Source: Dehalococcoidia bacterium (lineage in GTDB: Bacteria; Chloroflexota; Dehalococcoidia; Dehalococcoidales; W498). Taken from it: 64,000 nucleotides of DNA. The notes below the pieces were generated by a model. The model saw only the letters and a program-made list of their open reading frames with translations. It did no database searches and was not told where the DNA came from. Below, one piece after another: positions 9,585-18,547 of the stretch. The DNA lies in NCBI GenBank assembly GCA_011170285.1, contig DUEE01000026.1, positions 19,959-83,958 of the forward strand. The letters run 5' to 3'. Position 1 is the stretch's first letter, and each line of letters opens with the position of its first letter. The position numbers and the translations under genes were made by a program.

Positions 9585-10853
9585 TTATGTGTTATATTGA
9601 CCTTCTAAAGATGGTGATTTATCACTACTTAGAAAGAAACGGGCGAGGATATAAAGGGCAATACAGGCTGGCACTTTCCACCAGTATGGCACCGGCGTCA
9701 GGATGGCAAAAGCAGCCAGGTGAAGGAGTAAATAGGCTGGTATTGCCAGTCTCGCTATCCTTCTGAATCTGCCCGTCTGCCCAGTCCTTCCAATCTCAGA
9801 TAATTGGGTTAGCCCTAGAGCAAGACCGATACATATCACCCCTATGGTAGGATAAAAGTAGAAAATATAACTGATTCTATCGGTAATAAGGCTGGCTGGT
9901 ATCCAGATTAAGTAGGTGCTGGTAAACCACGATATGCTAAAAACAGCAATACTGCTACCTTTTATTGCCCTGAAGGTTATATACAATACCACAGGAATAA
10001 TAAAAGCCCATATACTCGGGCTGATCATACAGACATAATGAGGGTCTAACCAATAGGTTAGTATCTCAGGGTGTATTATCCAGTCCCAGGGACGGCTGAG
10101 CATTTCTGAGGGATATATGGCAAAGGTAGACAGGCTTGATATCCTCAGCATAGTCCCCGTCTGCACAATAGGATTGAGCAACTTGTGCCAGATAATAAAA
10201 TCAAACAGGGGCATCAGGAGTAAGAATGATACTGGTGCTAATAACATTGAGGTTACAAATTTCCTGGGGCGTACCTTCTTGCTGAAAAACCAGTGTAGCA
10301 ATACCACTGGCAAGGCTAGAGCGCCACTCAGCTTAGCTAGTGCACTCAGCCCGATTGATAGTCCTGAAATTAGATACCGTCCCTTGAGATAAAGCCAAAA
10401 CGAGCCCAGCATGAAAGTTAGGCTGTAGACATCCAACATAGCCACACTAGCCTGAACGAAGCTCAGGTTTTCAACAGACAATAAAAAAGTGGCTAAGAAA
10501 GATACTTTTTTGGATATGCTCAACTGGCGACAAATCAGGTAGAAAAGAACAATACAAATCGTTCCAAAGGCAACTGAAAAAAAACGCCAGCCAAAGGGAT
10601 TATCACCAAACAGGAACATGCCAAAGGCGATGAACAACTTGCCTAGAGGTGGATGTTCTATATGCCATGTTCCCTCGCCCTGTAGAATATGTCTAGCGTC
10701 AGTAACATAGTATTGCTCATCAAAGAGAGGCTCATTGGGCTGCATAATGGTGCTGAAGTGCATAACTAATGTGACCAGCACTAACAGGCAAAGCCCGGTA
10801 TATTCCCATCTGCCTAGTCGCTGCACCAGCTGTTTTACTATTTCCATGCCCAC
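9585..10853 (-). CDS. Dolichyl-phosphate-mannose-protein mannosyltransferase-like membrane glycosyltransferase (PMT)
   Basis: 422 aa; FDEQYYVTDARHILQGEGTWHIEHPPLGKLFIAFGMFLFGDNPFGWRFFSVAFG typical of PMT family. Confidence 0.88.
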   Translation of the reverse strand: MGMEIVKQLVQRLGRWEYTGLCLLVLVTLVMHFSTIMQPNEPLFDEQYYVTDARHILQGEGTWHIEHPPLGKLFIAFGMFLFGDNPFGWRFFSVAFGTICIVLFYLICRQLSISKKVSFLATFLLSVENLSFVQASVAMLDVYSLTFMLGSFWLYLKGRYLISGLSIGLSALAKLSGALALPVVLLHWFFSKKVRPRKFVTSMLLAPVSFLLLMPLFDFIIWHKLLNPIVQTGTMLRISSLSTFAIYPSEMLSRPWDWIIHPEILTYWLDPHYVCMISPSIWAFIIPVVLYITFRAIKGSSIAVFSISWFTSTYLIWIPASLITDRISYIFYFYPTIGVICIGLALGLTQLSEIGRTGQTGRFRRIARLAIPAYLLLHLAAFAILTPVPYWWKVPACIALYILARFFLSSDKSPSLEGQYNT

Positions 10854-11914
10854 AATATACTAAGGGTGTAGTTCCATAAAGTAGCTGCCACTATTCCGCC
10901 TAGCTCAGAAACAAGATAGAATATCCCCAAGAAATCGGTAAGCAACCAAAGTACCCCCATGTTGACCCCTAAGCCAGCGACACATACTAAATTGTATTTT
11001 AATAGGCGACCGAAGAATGATTTGGCGCCGGGCAAGCGCCGGTCAGGAAAAGTGAAGAAGTCATTAAGGATAAAGTTGGAGATGATAGAGGACTCTATGC
11101 TTATGGCTGCCGATAGAAGGTAAAATAGACCAACAAACTCGGTCAGTAACCAAAGCAGTCCCATGTTAACTAGTATGCCACTTAGCCCAACCAAGCAGAA
11201 CTTGGCGAACCTCACTAGTTCACCCTTTCTCCTCATAAGGCTATATATATGTTTCAGATAATCTATTTGTTGTCGGGCATTTAGTTTGCTTTCTCCCCCA
11301 CTCCTGGTTCTGAAAGTGTAGCCAACTTCGGCTACGCTCTGAAATTCCCCCTCTATGAGTATTTCCAGAAGTATCTTATAACCAGTTGGCTTCAATTCAG
11401 TATTGCCTACTACCCGTCTATTGATCATAAAGAATCCTGATACAGGGTCCTTAACCTTTCTGGTTGAGGGCAGCAGCAGGTGAGCTAGGAATATGGCTCC
11501 CTTTGAGATTATCCTCCTCATTAGCCCCCACCCCTGACAGCCTCCACCTTCTACATAACGACTGGCGATGGCTACATCGGCTCCACTTCCTATTTCTTTA
11601 AGCAGTTGAGGAATAACCTCAGGTGGATGCTGTAAGTCGGCATCCATTACTCCTATTACTTCACTCTTTACATATCCCAATCCATCAACCACGGCTGAGG
11701 CCAAACCTCTCTTATTTTGGCGTATAATTACCTTAACCGGGTATTTAGGTGATAATGCCGCAGCTACCTCAGCGGTGCCATCATTGCTACTATCGTCAAT
11801 GAATATAATTTCATATTCATAGTTGGATAGAGCCTGGTCAATCCGTCTAACCAGAGCAATAATATTATCCCTTTCATTATAGGTCGGTATGATGATAGAG
11901 ACAGCCGTACTCAT
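10838..11914 (-). CDS. GT2 dolichol-phosphate mannosyltransferase-like protein with C-terminal GtrA-like domain
   Basis: IIPTYNERDNI, DADLQHPPEVIPQL, VSGFFMINR motifs plus GtrA-like TM region; likely start ATG at 11914 (the track extends to 11998); overlaps the PMT start. Confidence 0.9.
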   Translation of the reverse strand: MSTAVSIIIPTYNERDNIIALVRRIDQALSNYEYEIIFIDDSSNDGTAEVAAALSPKYPVKVIIRQNKRGLASAVVDGLGYVKSEVIGVMDADLQHPPEVIPQLLKEIGSGADVAIASRYVEGGGCQGWGLMRRIISKGAIFLAHLLLPSTRKVKDPVSGFFMINRRVVGNTELKPTGYKILLEILIEGEFQSVAEVGYTFRTRSGGESKLNARQQIDYLKHIYSLMRRKGELVRFAKFCLVGLSGILVNMGLLWLLTEFVGLFYLLSAAISIESSIISNFILNDFFTFPDRRLPGAKSFFGRLLKYNLVCVAGLGVNMGVLWLLTDFLGIFYLVSELGGIVAATLWNYTLSILWAWK

Positions 11915-12078
11915 TAAGCGATAACTCCCATAATACCTGTATATCCCATTCCCCTGTGTTAAATTAGGGTTGCTGGGAAATTCTACCACAATTAGCATAC
12001 TTTATGTGAAGGAATAAGAAGAAAAAGGAATAAGCGGATTTAGCTTTCTAATATACAAAGGTAGTGTTTCGGAACTAG

Positions 12079-12330
12079 TGGAGAAAGAATACTACAAAGG
12101 ACAGAAATTGGCTATGGTAAACCTGGGGTTACGCTTGGAGGAACTAAGCAACCAACTACTGGAGTAGTTTGCTCGCGAGGGAACAAGATTATCGCTGAGC
12201 ATATCCATAGAGGTGAAAGTAGCCTGCTCCTGGAAGAGACGATTCCTCAACTCTATATTGAGGGATTATCTACACGGGATTCTGAAAAGGGCTCTCAGTC
12301 CGCTGCGGGCTCGGCAGTGTCCTTAAAAGG
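12079..12330 (+). pseudogene. Degenerate transposase fragment (IS256/mutator-like)
   Basis: VEKEYYKGQKLAMVNLGLRLEELSNQLLE then in-frame TAG; the other frame resumes with PQLYIEGLSTRD, then a further frame with LKRALSPL (LYLRGLSTRD..ALxPLLG signature). Confidence 0.45.
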
Positions 12331-12485
12331 GATGTCCCCAGTAGCGTACTCCCATTGTAGTGATACAACCATAATTAATTTTCGCGGACCAGTCTCATTT
12401 TCATCGATTCAGGTGGTCTAGCCCAAATTTAGCCCCCTTGGCTTTTCTGGTAATTCAGGTGCTCTGACCCTGGATTTCATGATTA

Positions 12486-12562
12486 TGGTCGGGGTGAGAG
12501 GATTTGAACCTCCGACCACCTGAACCCCATTCAGGTGCGCTACCTGGCTGCGCTACACCCCG
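12486..12562 (-). tRNA. tRNA-Pro (anticodon GGG), CCA encoded
   Basis: Minus strand CGGGGTGTAGCGCAGCCAGGTAGCGCACCTGAATGGGGTTCAGGTGGTCGGAGGTTCAAATCCTCTCACCCCGACCA folds as a tRNA; anticodon loop ATGGGGT. Confidence 0.95.
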
Positions 12563-12739
12563 ATTTGCCTTGGCTTTCTTTCCAGCATATTAGCATACTT
12601 TTTCCCAGGGAGCAATAGTTATTCCTTGTACCCAATATGCTATTTCGCATCCTGCTCATTAGCCAACTCTGCTCTTTCCGAACATTTGTGAGCTGGTTTC
12701 ACCTACTTCGGTCTTCGCCTACCTCGAAAGGCTTTGCGT

Positions 12740-13375
12740 GTGTTGGTTGTAGCCTCTCTCGTTTTCGGGTAAGATGTCCTTCAGTAGTAGAGTCTGTCCC
12801 GTTTGTATAGCAATAAATCCGTATTTTTTCGGATGTGGTCAATGGCTTTATTTAATTGCTCCAATCTCTAGACCGAGGAATCCAGCATGTCTAATTGTTT
12901 GCCCGTCTCAATTAGGTTTAATACCCCGATACCGATGAGGCGAACCGGTTGCTTCCCCGTCAATAGTGCTTTGCTTCTCTATCATAAATGACTTTGAGTA
13001 TGATGCAGAAGCTTATCAGAGGCACTAAAATGGCTTCTGAGGGCATCCAGTAGTATACTAGATGGTTTATAATATAGTAATTACACCAAGCCGTTTATAA
13101 TTCGTTCCGTTTTTTACCTATTCTCGGTAGTTCAGCTATGGGCGATGGTGCCAGAAAGGGTGAAAAGTCAGCCAGGATAACCATGAAGCATGGCTATACT
13201 TGGAAAAACTACTCTCTATAAAGTTGGCTTGGGGATAGAGGCGGCAGACAGTAATAAGTGGCATACCATCACGCAAGCCAAAGACTCTGGCTTCGTATGA
13301 GGCAGAGGCAAACCCTGACATAATCACCACAACCTTGACATGCAGACGGATGAAACATGGGTATATCATAGGGTT
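12740..13375 (-). pseudogene. Decayed Y-family DNA polymerase IV (dinB) with internal loss
   Basis: N-part VKVVVIMSGFASASYEARVFGLRDGMPLITVCRLYPQANFIESSFSKYSHAS (13195-13375); C-part GKQPVRLIGIGVLNLIETGKQLDMLDSSV*RLEQLNKAIDHIRKKYGFIAIQTGQTLLLKDIL (about 12740-12975) with a stop and a frameshift. Confidence 0.78.
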
Positions 13376-13481
13376 CTTCTTGCTTAATTAGTTTATGAGA
13401 GCATACCTGTGCGGCAAGACAGATTCCTTTATTGTACTTTTCGGGGTGGCAATTATAAGGGTTTACTAGAGCTTGCAGGTA

Positions 13482-13637
13482 TTAGTCCTTAGCTTGTCTC
13501 TTCTTTTTGATTTTCTCTAGTTCTTCCTCTAGCTCCTCAAGTTCGTGCCACATTGAAGGCGGTGCAGAATGAGCAGGCCATCGCCCTTTCAGGTCGGCTA
13601 ACTTCGCCTCAATCTCTTTTTGTCTATCAATATCAAT
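13482..13637 (-). CDS. Small 51-aa acidic/basic helical protein, apparent ATT start
   Basis: IDIDRQKEIEAKLADLKGRWPAHSAPPSMWHELEELEEELEKIKKKRQAKD; follows the DUF951 stop directly with a G-rich RBS; below the ORF-track size cutoff. Confidence 0.55.
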   Translation of the reverse strand: MDIDRQKEIEAKLADLKGRWPAHSAPPSMWHELEELEEELEKIKKKRQAKD

Positions 13638-13640
13638 AGC

Positions 13641-13835
13641 TTAGCCACCCCCTCGAGAAATAAAGGATTTAACTCTACGCTCAAAGACACTGCGCTCAAG
13701 AAGGACATGGCGCTGGCATTTAAGACATTTAATCCCTATATCAGCCCCAAGTCTGACCACCTGCCACTCATAGCCGCCACAGGGGTGCTTCTTCTTAAGG
13801 CAAACTACATCCCCCAGCCTTATATCCATTACCAT
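13641..13835 (-). CDS. DUF951 family small protein
   Basis: [69 protein letters not shown]...W.V.R.GADI.IKC..C motif. Start ATG 13835 preferred over the track start inside pyrF. Confidence 0.88.
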   Translation of the reverse strand: MVMDIRLGDVVCLKKKHPCGGYEWQVVRLGADIGIKCLKCQRHVLLERSVFERRVKSFISRGGG

Positions 13836-13845
13836 TCTTTTTACC

Positions 13846-14658
13846 TCAAAGGATGGACCGATAGTAGTTAATTTGTTCTTGTATTGATAAGGCAACACGC
13901 CGGGCTGCCTGGTCGAAATCCTTTTGTCGTGAGGCATATATAATTTTCCTTGACGAGCTAATAATGGCCTTTTCTCCCTGGCTATTAACCCCAAAGCGAA
14001 CCGTTGATGCTAGGTCTCCCTCTTGGGCACCGATGCCTGGGATTAACAGGAGCATATCAGGGTGATTCTGTCTAATCAGCCTTAATTCTTCAGGGTAGGT
14101 AGCGCCAACAACTAACCCTATGTTGCCGTGTGTATTCCACTGCCTGGCTTTTAGGGCTACTATTTCAAACAATGGACGGTAGTTACCCTGTTCTTCAAGG
14201 CACAGAGACTGGAAATCAATAGCACCAGCGTTTGATGTCCGGCACAGGATAAATATCCCTTTATCACTGTACTCTATAAAGGGCTCTATTGAATCAAAGC
14301 CCAGGTAGGGATTCACCGTAGCTGCATCAAAGTTTAAGTTGGAAAAAATAGCTCTGGCATAAGCTTTAGCTGTGTTACCTATATCGCCCCGCTTAGCGTC
14401 TCCTATTACCGGTATATCATCTGGTATATGTTTAATGGTGCGCTTCAGGGCATCAAGTCCTTTAATATCTAGAACTTCGTAGAAGGCAAGATTAAGTTTA
14501 TAGGCGCATACCAAATCGGAAGTAGCATCAATGATTGCCTTATTGAATTCAAAAACACCTACTTTATCAGGCATTAGCTTCAGGTCGGGGTCAAGCCCAA
14601 CGCAGAGCAAGCTCCTATTCTTCCTGCCGGCGGCCATCAATTTTTCAGTAAAATTCAC
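13846..14658 (-). CDS. pyrF: Orotidine-5'-phosphate decarboxylase
   Basis: 270 aa; [47 protein letters not shown]. Confidence 0.94.
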   Translation of the reverse strand: MNFTEKLMAAGRKNRSLLCVGLDPDLKLMPDKVGVFEFNKAIIDATSDLVCAYKLNLAFYEVLDIKGLDALKRTIKHIPDDIPVIGDAKRGDIGNTAKAYARAIFSNLNFDAATVNPYLGFDSIEPFIEYSDKGIFILCRTSNAGAIDFQSLCLEEQGNYRPLFEIVALKARQWNTHGNIGLVVGATYPEELRLIRQNHPDMLLLIPGIGAQEGDLASTVRFGVNSQGEKAIISSSRKIIYASRQKDFDQAARRVALSIQEQINYYRSIL

Positions 14659-14829
14659 ATTGCCCCCTGAGGTTGATAATATCAGCCGTCATAAACAATT
14701 TCAAGTATATCCTCTCGGGGTTGTATAGCAACCTCTTTCTTACCACCCTAGATAAGTAAACACTCTCTGTTTTTCTTGTTGACCTTCAATCAGCGGTGAT
14801 ATAATTGTCGTAGTGGAGGGTCGTCAGGA

Positions 14830-16218
14830 ATGAATTATCAAGAAGCATTAGATTATATATTGAGCTATCCTGACTATGAAAAGGTACCGATGCCACACGA
14901 GGCAGCCAACTATGACCTGAGGCGTGTGGACGAGCTGTTGGCTCGGTTAGGCAATCCCCACCTGAAAGCTAGGTCAGTTCATATTACCGGTACCAATGGT
15001 AAAGGAAGCACAGCGGCTATAGTTGCCTCAGCTCTTACTGCTGCTGGTTATACTACCGGGCTTTATACTTCACCACACCTTAATGACTTGAGAGAGCGCA
15101 TGAGGGTTGGCACAGAATTAATCTCTGAGGAAGAGTATGTTGCTCTGGTGGAGAGACTAAAGCCTGAGGCTCAGGCGGTAAACCAGAAGGCTACTTATGG
15201 TGAGTTGACTACTTTTGAGCTGTTAACAACACTAGCCTTTAACCACTTCAACTTAAAGAGAGTGGACTTTCAGGTACTGGAGGTAGGGATGGGGGGGAAG
15301 TTTGATGCCACCAATGTAATCAATCCTGAGGTGTGCATTATCACTTCTATTAGCCTTGACCACACCGAGGTATTAGGTAATTCGCTGGCTGAAATCGCTG
15401 CTGAAAAAGCTGGCATTATCAAGTCTGGTAGCGTTGTAGTAACCTCCCCTCAGCCTGATGAGGTGGCTCAAGTAATAGACGAAACCTGCCAAAAATGTGG
15501 GGCAGAGTTAATTAGGGTGGGTAGTGATATTACCTGGCATTGCCGTGGATTTGATTTGAATAGGCAGCTATTTCAGGTAAGGGGAATATTGGGTAACTAT
15601 GAATTATCTATTCCGCTTCTTGGTTACCACCAGTTAGACAATGCTGCTACCGCGGTGGCTGCTCTGGAAGTTTTAACTAGAAATGGCTGTAATATTTCCA
15701 AAGATAGTATCACTGACGGTTTAGCGCAAGTAAGCTGGCCAGGTCGATTCCAGATTATCAGTCATCATCCCCTTCTGGTGGTTGACGGAGCCATGAATGT
15801 TGAGGGAGTCCGGAGGCTGAAACAGTCCCTAGTGCAATACTTCGGGTCGCTTATTAGATTGGAGAGGCAAAGTTCCGTTAACAACAATGACTCCCAGGCT
15901 ATTTTGGTTATAGGGGCATCGTTGGATAAGGATATAGCTGGTATTGTCTCAGAATTAGTGCCCCTTTTTGATAAGGTTATTGTTACCCATTCTCGCCATC
16001 CTCGGGCTATGGCACCGGTATCTATTGTGGCCGAATTTACGAAGTACGGAGTTAAGCCGAAAGTAGTAGATGATGTTGCCCAGGCACTATCCTTGGCTCT
16101 GACTCTAGCTGGGGAGAGAGACATCATCTGTGTTACCGGGTCACTGTTTGTGGTAGGGGAGGCGATTGAGCAGGCGAACAGGCTGTGTTTAACAGATGGC
16201 AACAGAGTTGGTAAATGA
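14830..16218 (+). CDS. folC: Folylpolyglutamate synthase / dihydrofolate synthase
   Basis: 462 aa; VHITGTNGKGSTAAIVASAL, TGLYTSPHL, LEVGMGGKFDATN, ISLDHTEVLG. Confidence 0.94.
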   Translation: MNYQEALDYILSYPDYEKVPMPHEAANYDLRRVDELLARLGNPHLKARSVHITGTNGKGSTAAIVASALTAAGYTTGLYTSPHLNDLRERMRVGTELISEEEYVALVERLKPEAQAVNQKATYGELTTFELLTTLAFNHFNLKRVDFQVLEVGMGGKFDATNVINPEVCIITSISLDHTEVLGNSLAEIAAEKAGIIKSGSVVVTSPQPDEVAQVIDETCQKCGAELIRVGSDITWHCRGFDLNRQLFQVRGILGNYELSIPLLGYHQLDNAATAVAALEVLTRNGCNISKDSITDGLAQVSWPGRFQIISHHPLLVVDGAMNVEGVRRLKQSLVQYFGSLIRLERQSSVNNNDSQAILVIGASLDKDIAGIVSELVPLFDKVIVTHSRHPRAMAPVSIVAEFTKYGVKPKVVDDVAQALSLALTLAGERDIICVTGSLFVVGEAIEQANRLCLTDGNRVGK

Positions 16219-16313
16219 GTATCTTAATATAGTTCGGTATCAATTGGATTTCTGGAAATAGTAACCGACCCCGGGTTCAGTCATAATTTACTTGGGTAGG
16301 GAGGGGGCTGGTT

Positions 16314-16952
16314 CTATCTACTGGCGCAGATGCGCACATAGTCCAGGTCATCGGTATACTCCCAGCCCCGTACCTTTTCCAACAGTTGTTTGTGAGTAAG
16401 AATATGGACAGCATTATCTACCAGGACGGCAAACAGGCGAAACTCTATAGGGGTCAGCTTAACCCGTTCTCCATTTACCATAATCTTCCGCTCAGCGATA
16501 TCCACAGTAAGGTAGTCATCGCTATAGGTGGTCTCCTTCTGTGAACCCACTGTAGAGGGTGACTCAGCGCGGCGTAGCACTGCCCATACCCTGGCTATCA
16601 GTTCTCTATTTCCTACTGGCTTAGTAAGATAATCATCAGCGCCATAGTCAAGCCCACGCAGTATGTCATCCTCGGTGTTCTGCTCGCCAGTAAGCATGAT
16701 AATGGGTGTATCAGACATGTCACGGATGCGTTGACATGTCTGCCAGCCGTCCATCCCAGGCATTACCACATCCAAAAGCACTAGGTCGAGATTATGGGTA
16801 AACAGGAGCCACAGTGCTTTCTGACCATTACTCGCCTGGAGCACTTCATATTTCTTCTCAGCAAGAACCTGGTCAACTAGTCTAACAAAGGTGGGGTCAT
16901 CATCCACGACGAGTATCTTCTTCCCCATTTTACTATCCTCGTTGCCGGACAC
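16314..16952 (-). CDS. OmpR-type response regulator, truncated DNA-binding domain
   Basis: Receiver domain (VVDDDPTFVRLVD, LLDVVMPGMDG, KPVGNRELIARV) plus partial winged helix ending GWEYTDDLDYVRICASR. Confidence 0.85.
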   Translation of the reverse strand: MSGNEDSKMGKKILVVDDDPTFVRLVDQVLAEKKYEVLQASNGQKALWLLFTHNLDLVLLDVVMPGMDGWQTCQRIRDMSDTPIIMLTGEQNTEDDILRGLDYGADDYLTKPVGNRELIARVWAVLRRAESPSTVGSQKETTYSDDYLTVDIAERKIMVNGERVKLTPIEFRLFAVLVDNAVHILTHKQLLEKVRGWEYTDDLDYVRICASR

Positions 16953-17022
16953 CGCACAATATTGCGTTGAATTTTAATCAAATTTCCTCTATAATTTGCT
17001 CAGTTAGTTCCGTGGTAGGTAG

Positions 17023-17799
17023 ATGAGCCGACTTATAGATAAATTTAATTGGGTTTCACAAACTGCGCCCCAGGCTATGGGATTTGGGGCGATGCAACAG
17101 GTATTACCCAAGCCAAGAATGTTGCTTATTGCTGATTTTGCTCAGGCTAATATTGACGGGTTGGCTGATTATATGGCTGGGGCTGATGCTGGACTATTTC
17201 ACATTTCCAATTTGAGCGAAGGGGTTAAAACCCTTGGGGAAAAATGTCAGGTTTTGTCTGATATTCCCTGGGGTGGCTGGCTAAGAGATGTTGGGCAGGT
17301 AGGGATGACACAAATGGTAGAAGCTGGTTGCGATTTTGCCGTCTTTCCACTAGCCGATACTCCGCTGTCAATACTTCAAGATAATAAACTGAGTAAGATT
17401 TTGCAGGTAGAGGCATCGCTTAGTGGGAGCTTGTTAAGAGCTGTTGATATGTTACCTGTAGATGCGGTGCTTACTAGTGGCGAGCAGGAGGGGGAGTATT
17501 TTCTCACCTGGTATCACCTCATGCTTTTTCAGCGCTTCGCTGATTTGTTGACTAAACCCCTGTTAGTCCCTGTGCCATCAAATGTAACGGCTAATGAACT
17601 TCAGATTCTATGGGAAACAGGGGTAGACGGAGTGATGGTAAAAGTAGGGGTTGGACAACCTGAAGGGAGATTAAGGGAATTGCGCCAGGCAATTGACAAA
17701 CTAACCTTCACATCACGGCGCAAGTGGGGAAGGGCAGATGCTTTGCTACCTTATATTGCTGGAGAGAGACATATAGTGGCTGAAGAGGAAGATGAGTAG
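17023..17799 (+). CDS. Conserved-looking hypothetical protein, possibly TIM-barrel
   Basis: 258 aa complete ORF with ATG start; no family confidently recognised. Confidence 0.55.
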   Translation: MSRLIDKFNWVSQTAPQAMGFGAMQQVLPKPRMLLIADFAQANIDGLADYMAGADAGLFHISNLSEGVKTLGEKCQVLSDIPWGGWLRDVGQVGMTQMVEAGCDFAVFPLADTPLSILQDNKLSKILQVEASLSGSLLRAVDMLPVDAVLTSGEQEGEYFLTWYHLMLFQRFADLLTKPLLVPVPSNVTANELQILWETGVDGVMVKVGVGQPEGRLRELRQAIDKLTFTSRRKWGRADALLPYIAGERHIVAEEEDE

Positions 17800-17827
17800 C
17801 TCTATCATAGCAGCTAAATAAGGGGAA

Positions 17828-18490
17828 TTATTTCCTAACTAGTCTCCTTATCAGGGTGAGTTCATCTATAACCAGTCTGGGCATAAGGAAGTTCCGCCTT
17901 ATAATTACTTTACATTCTTGCCCCAACCTTTTGCAAATTACTGGATTCTCTAATAGGTACACTGTTTTTTCAGCACACTCCTCTGCGCTATCTACCAGAT
18001 AATTACTGAGGTTACCAGGCATTTTCATCGGAATACCACCAGTATTACCAGCTATCACTGGTGTCTCTTTTCATAAAGCCTCAGCTACCACCAAGCCAAA
18101 GCCTTCCCTAAGCGACTTTTAGATAACTAGGTCGCTGGCTCTCTGAAATGCATTGACCTCAATATTGCCCACTCCGGTTAGATTGGAATAGACAATAATG
18201 TCTTTATCTTTATTTGCCTCTTCGCAGGGACGCAAGAATTGCCATACTAAGTTATCTGGCTCTGATCTGTCCACATGACAGCGCCATATCCATTTGGCTT
18301 TACTATGTGGTGAATAGTAGCGTAGAGCGGCGGGTTGAGAGTCATTTACAAGGGGGTCGAATTGATGTGGCACAAGCGTAGTCCTCTTAGCTCTTCTCCA
18401 AGATTTGCCACCTCATCAATAAACTCCCTGTATTCAATCAAGCGATATTTGTCTATATTACCTGCTCCCAGAGAGACTTTATGTAGCATT
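17828..18490 (-). pseudogene. Decayed trehalose-synthase-like glycosyltransferase
   Basis: LHKVSLGAGNIDKYRLIEYREFIDEVANLGEELRGLRLCHINST... then PHQFDPLVNDSQ...WRCHVDRSEPDNLVWQFLRPC...[41 protein letters not shown]...; two nonsense codons, frameshifts and a missing middle. Confidence 0.75.
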
Positions 18491-18547
18491 CAAACACCAC
18501 GCATGTATTTAGGTATATTGTTAAGTAGTCCTATGTAGCCTAAATGA

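Noticed and set aside
12407-12537. Three copies of ATTCAGGTG near tRNA-Pro (12407, 12453, 12529)
   Set aside because: The third copy is part of the tRNA anticodon stem/loop. The others are only 9 bp and could be decayed tRNA or att sequence; too short to call an integration site.
13620-13871. 83-aa plus-strand ORF
   Set aside because: Antisense to the DUF951 gene, which has clear family motifs.
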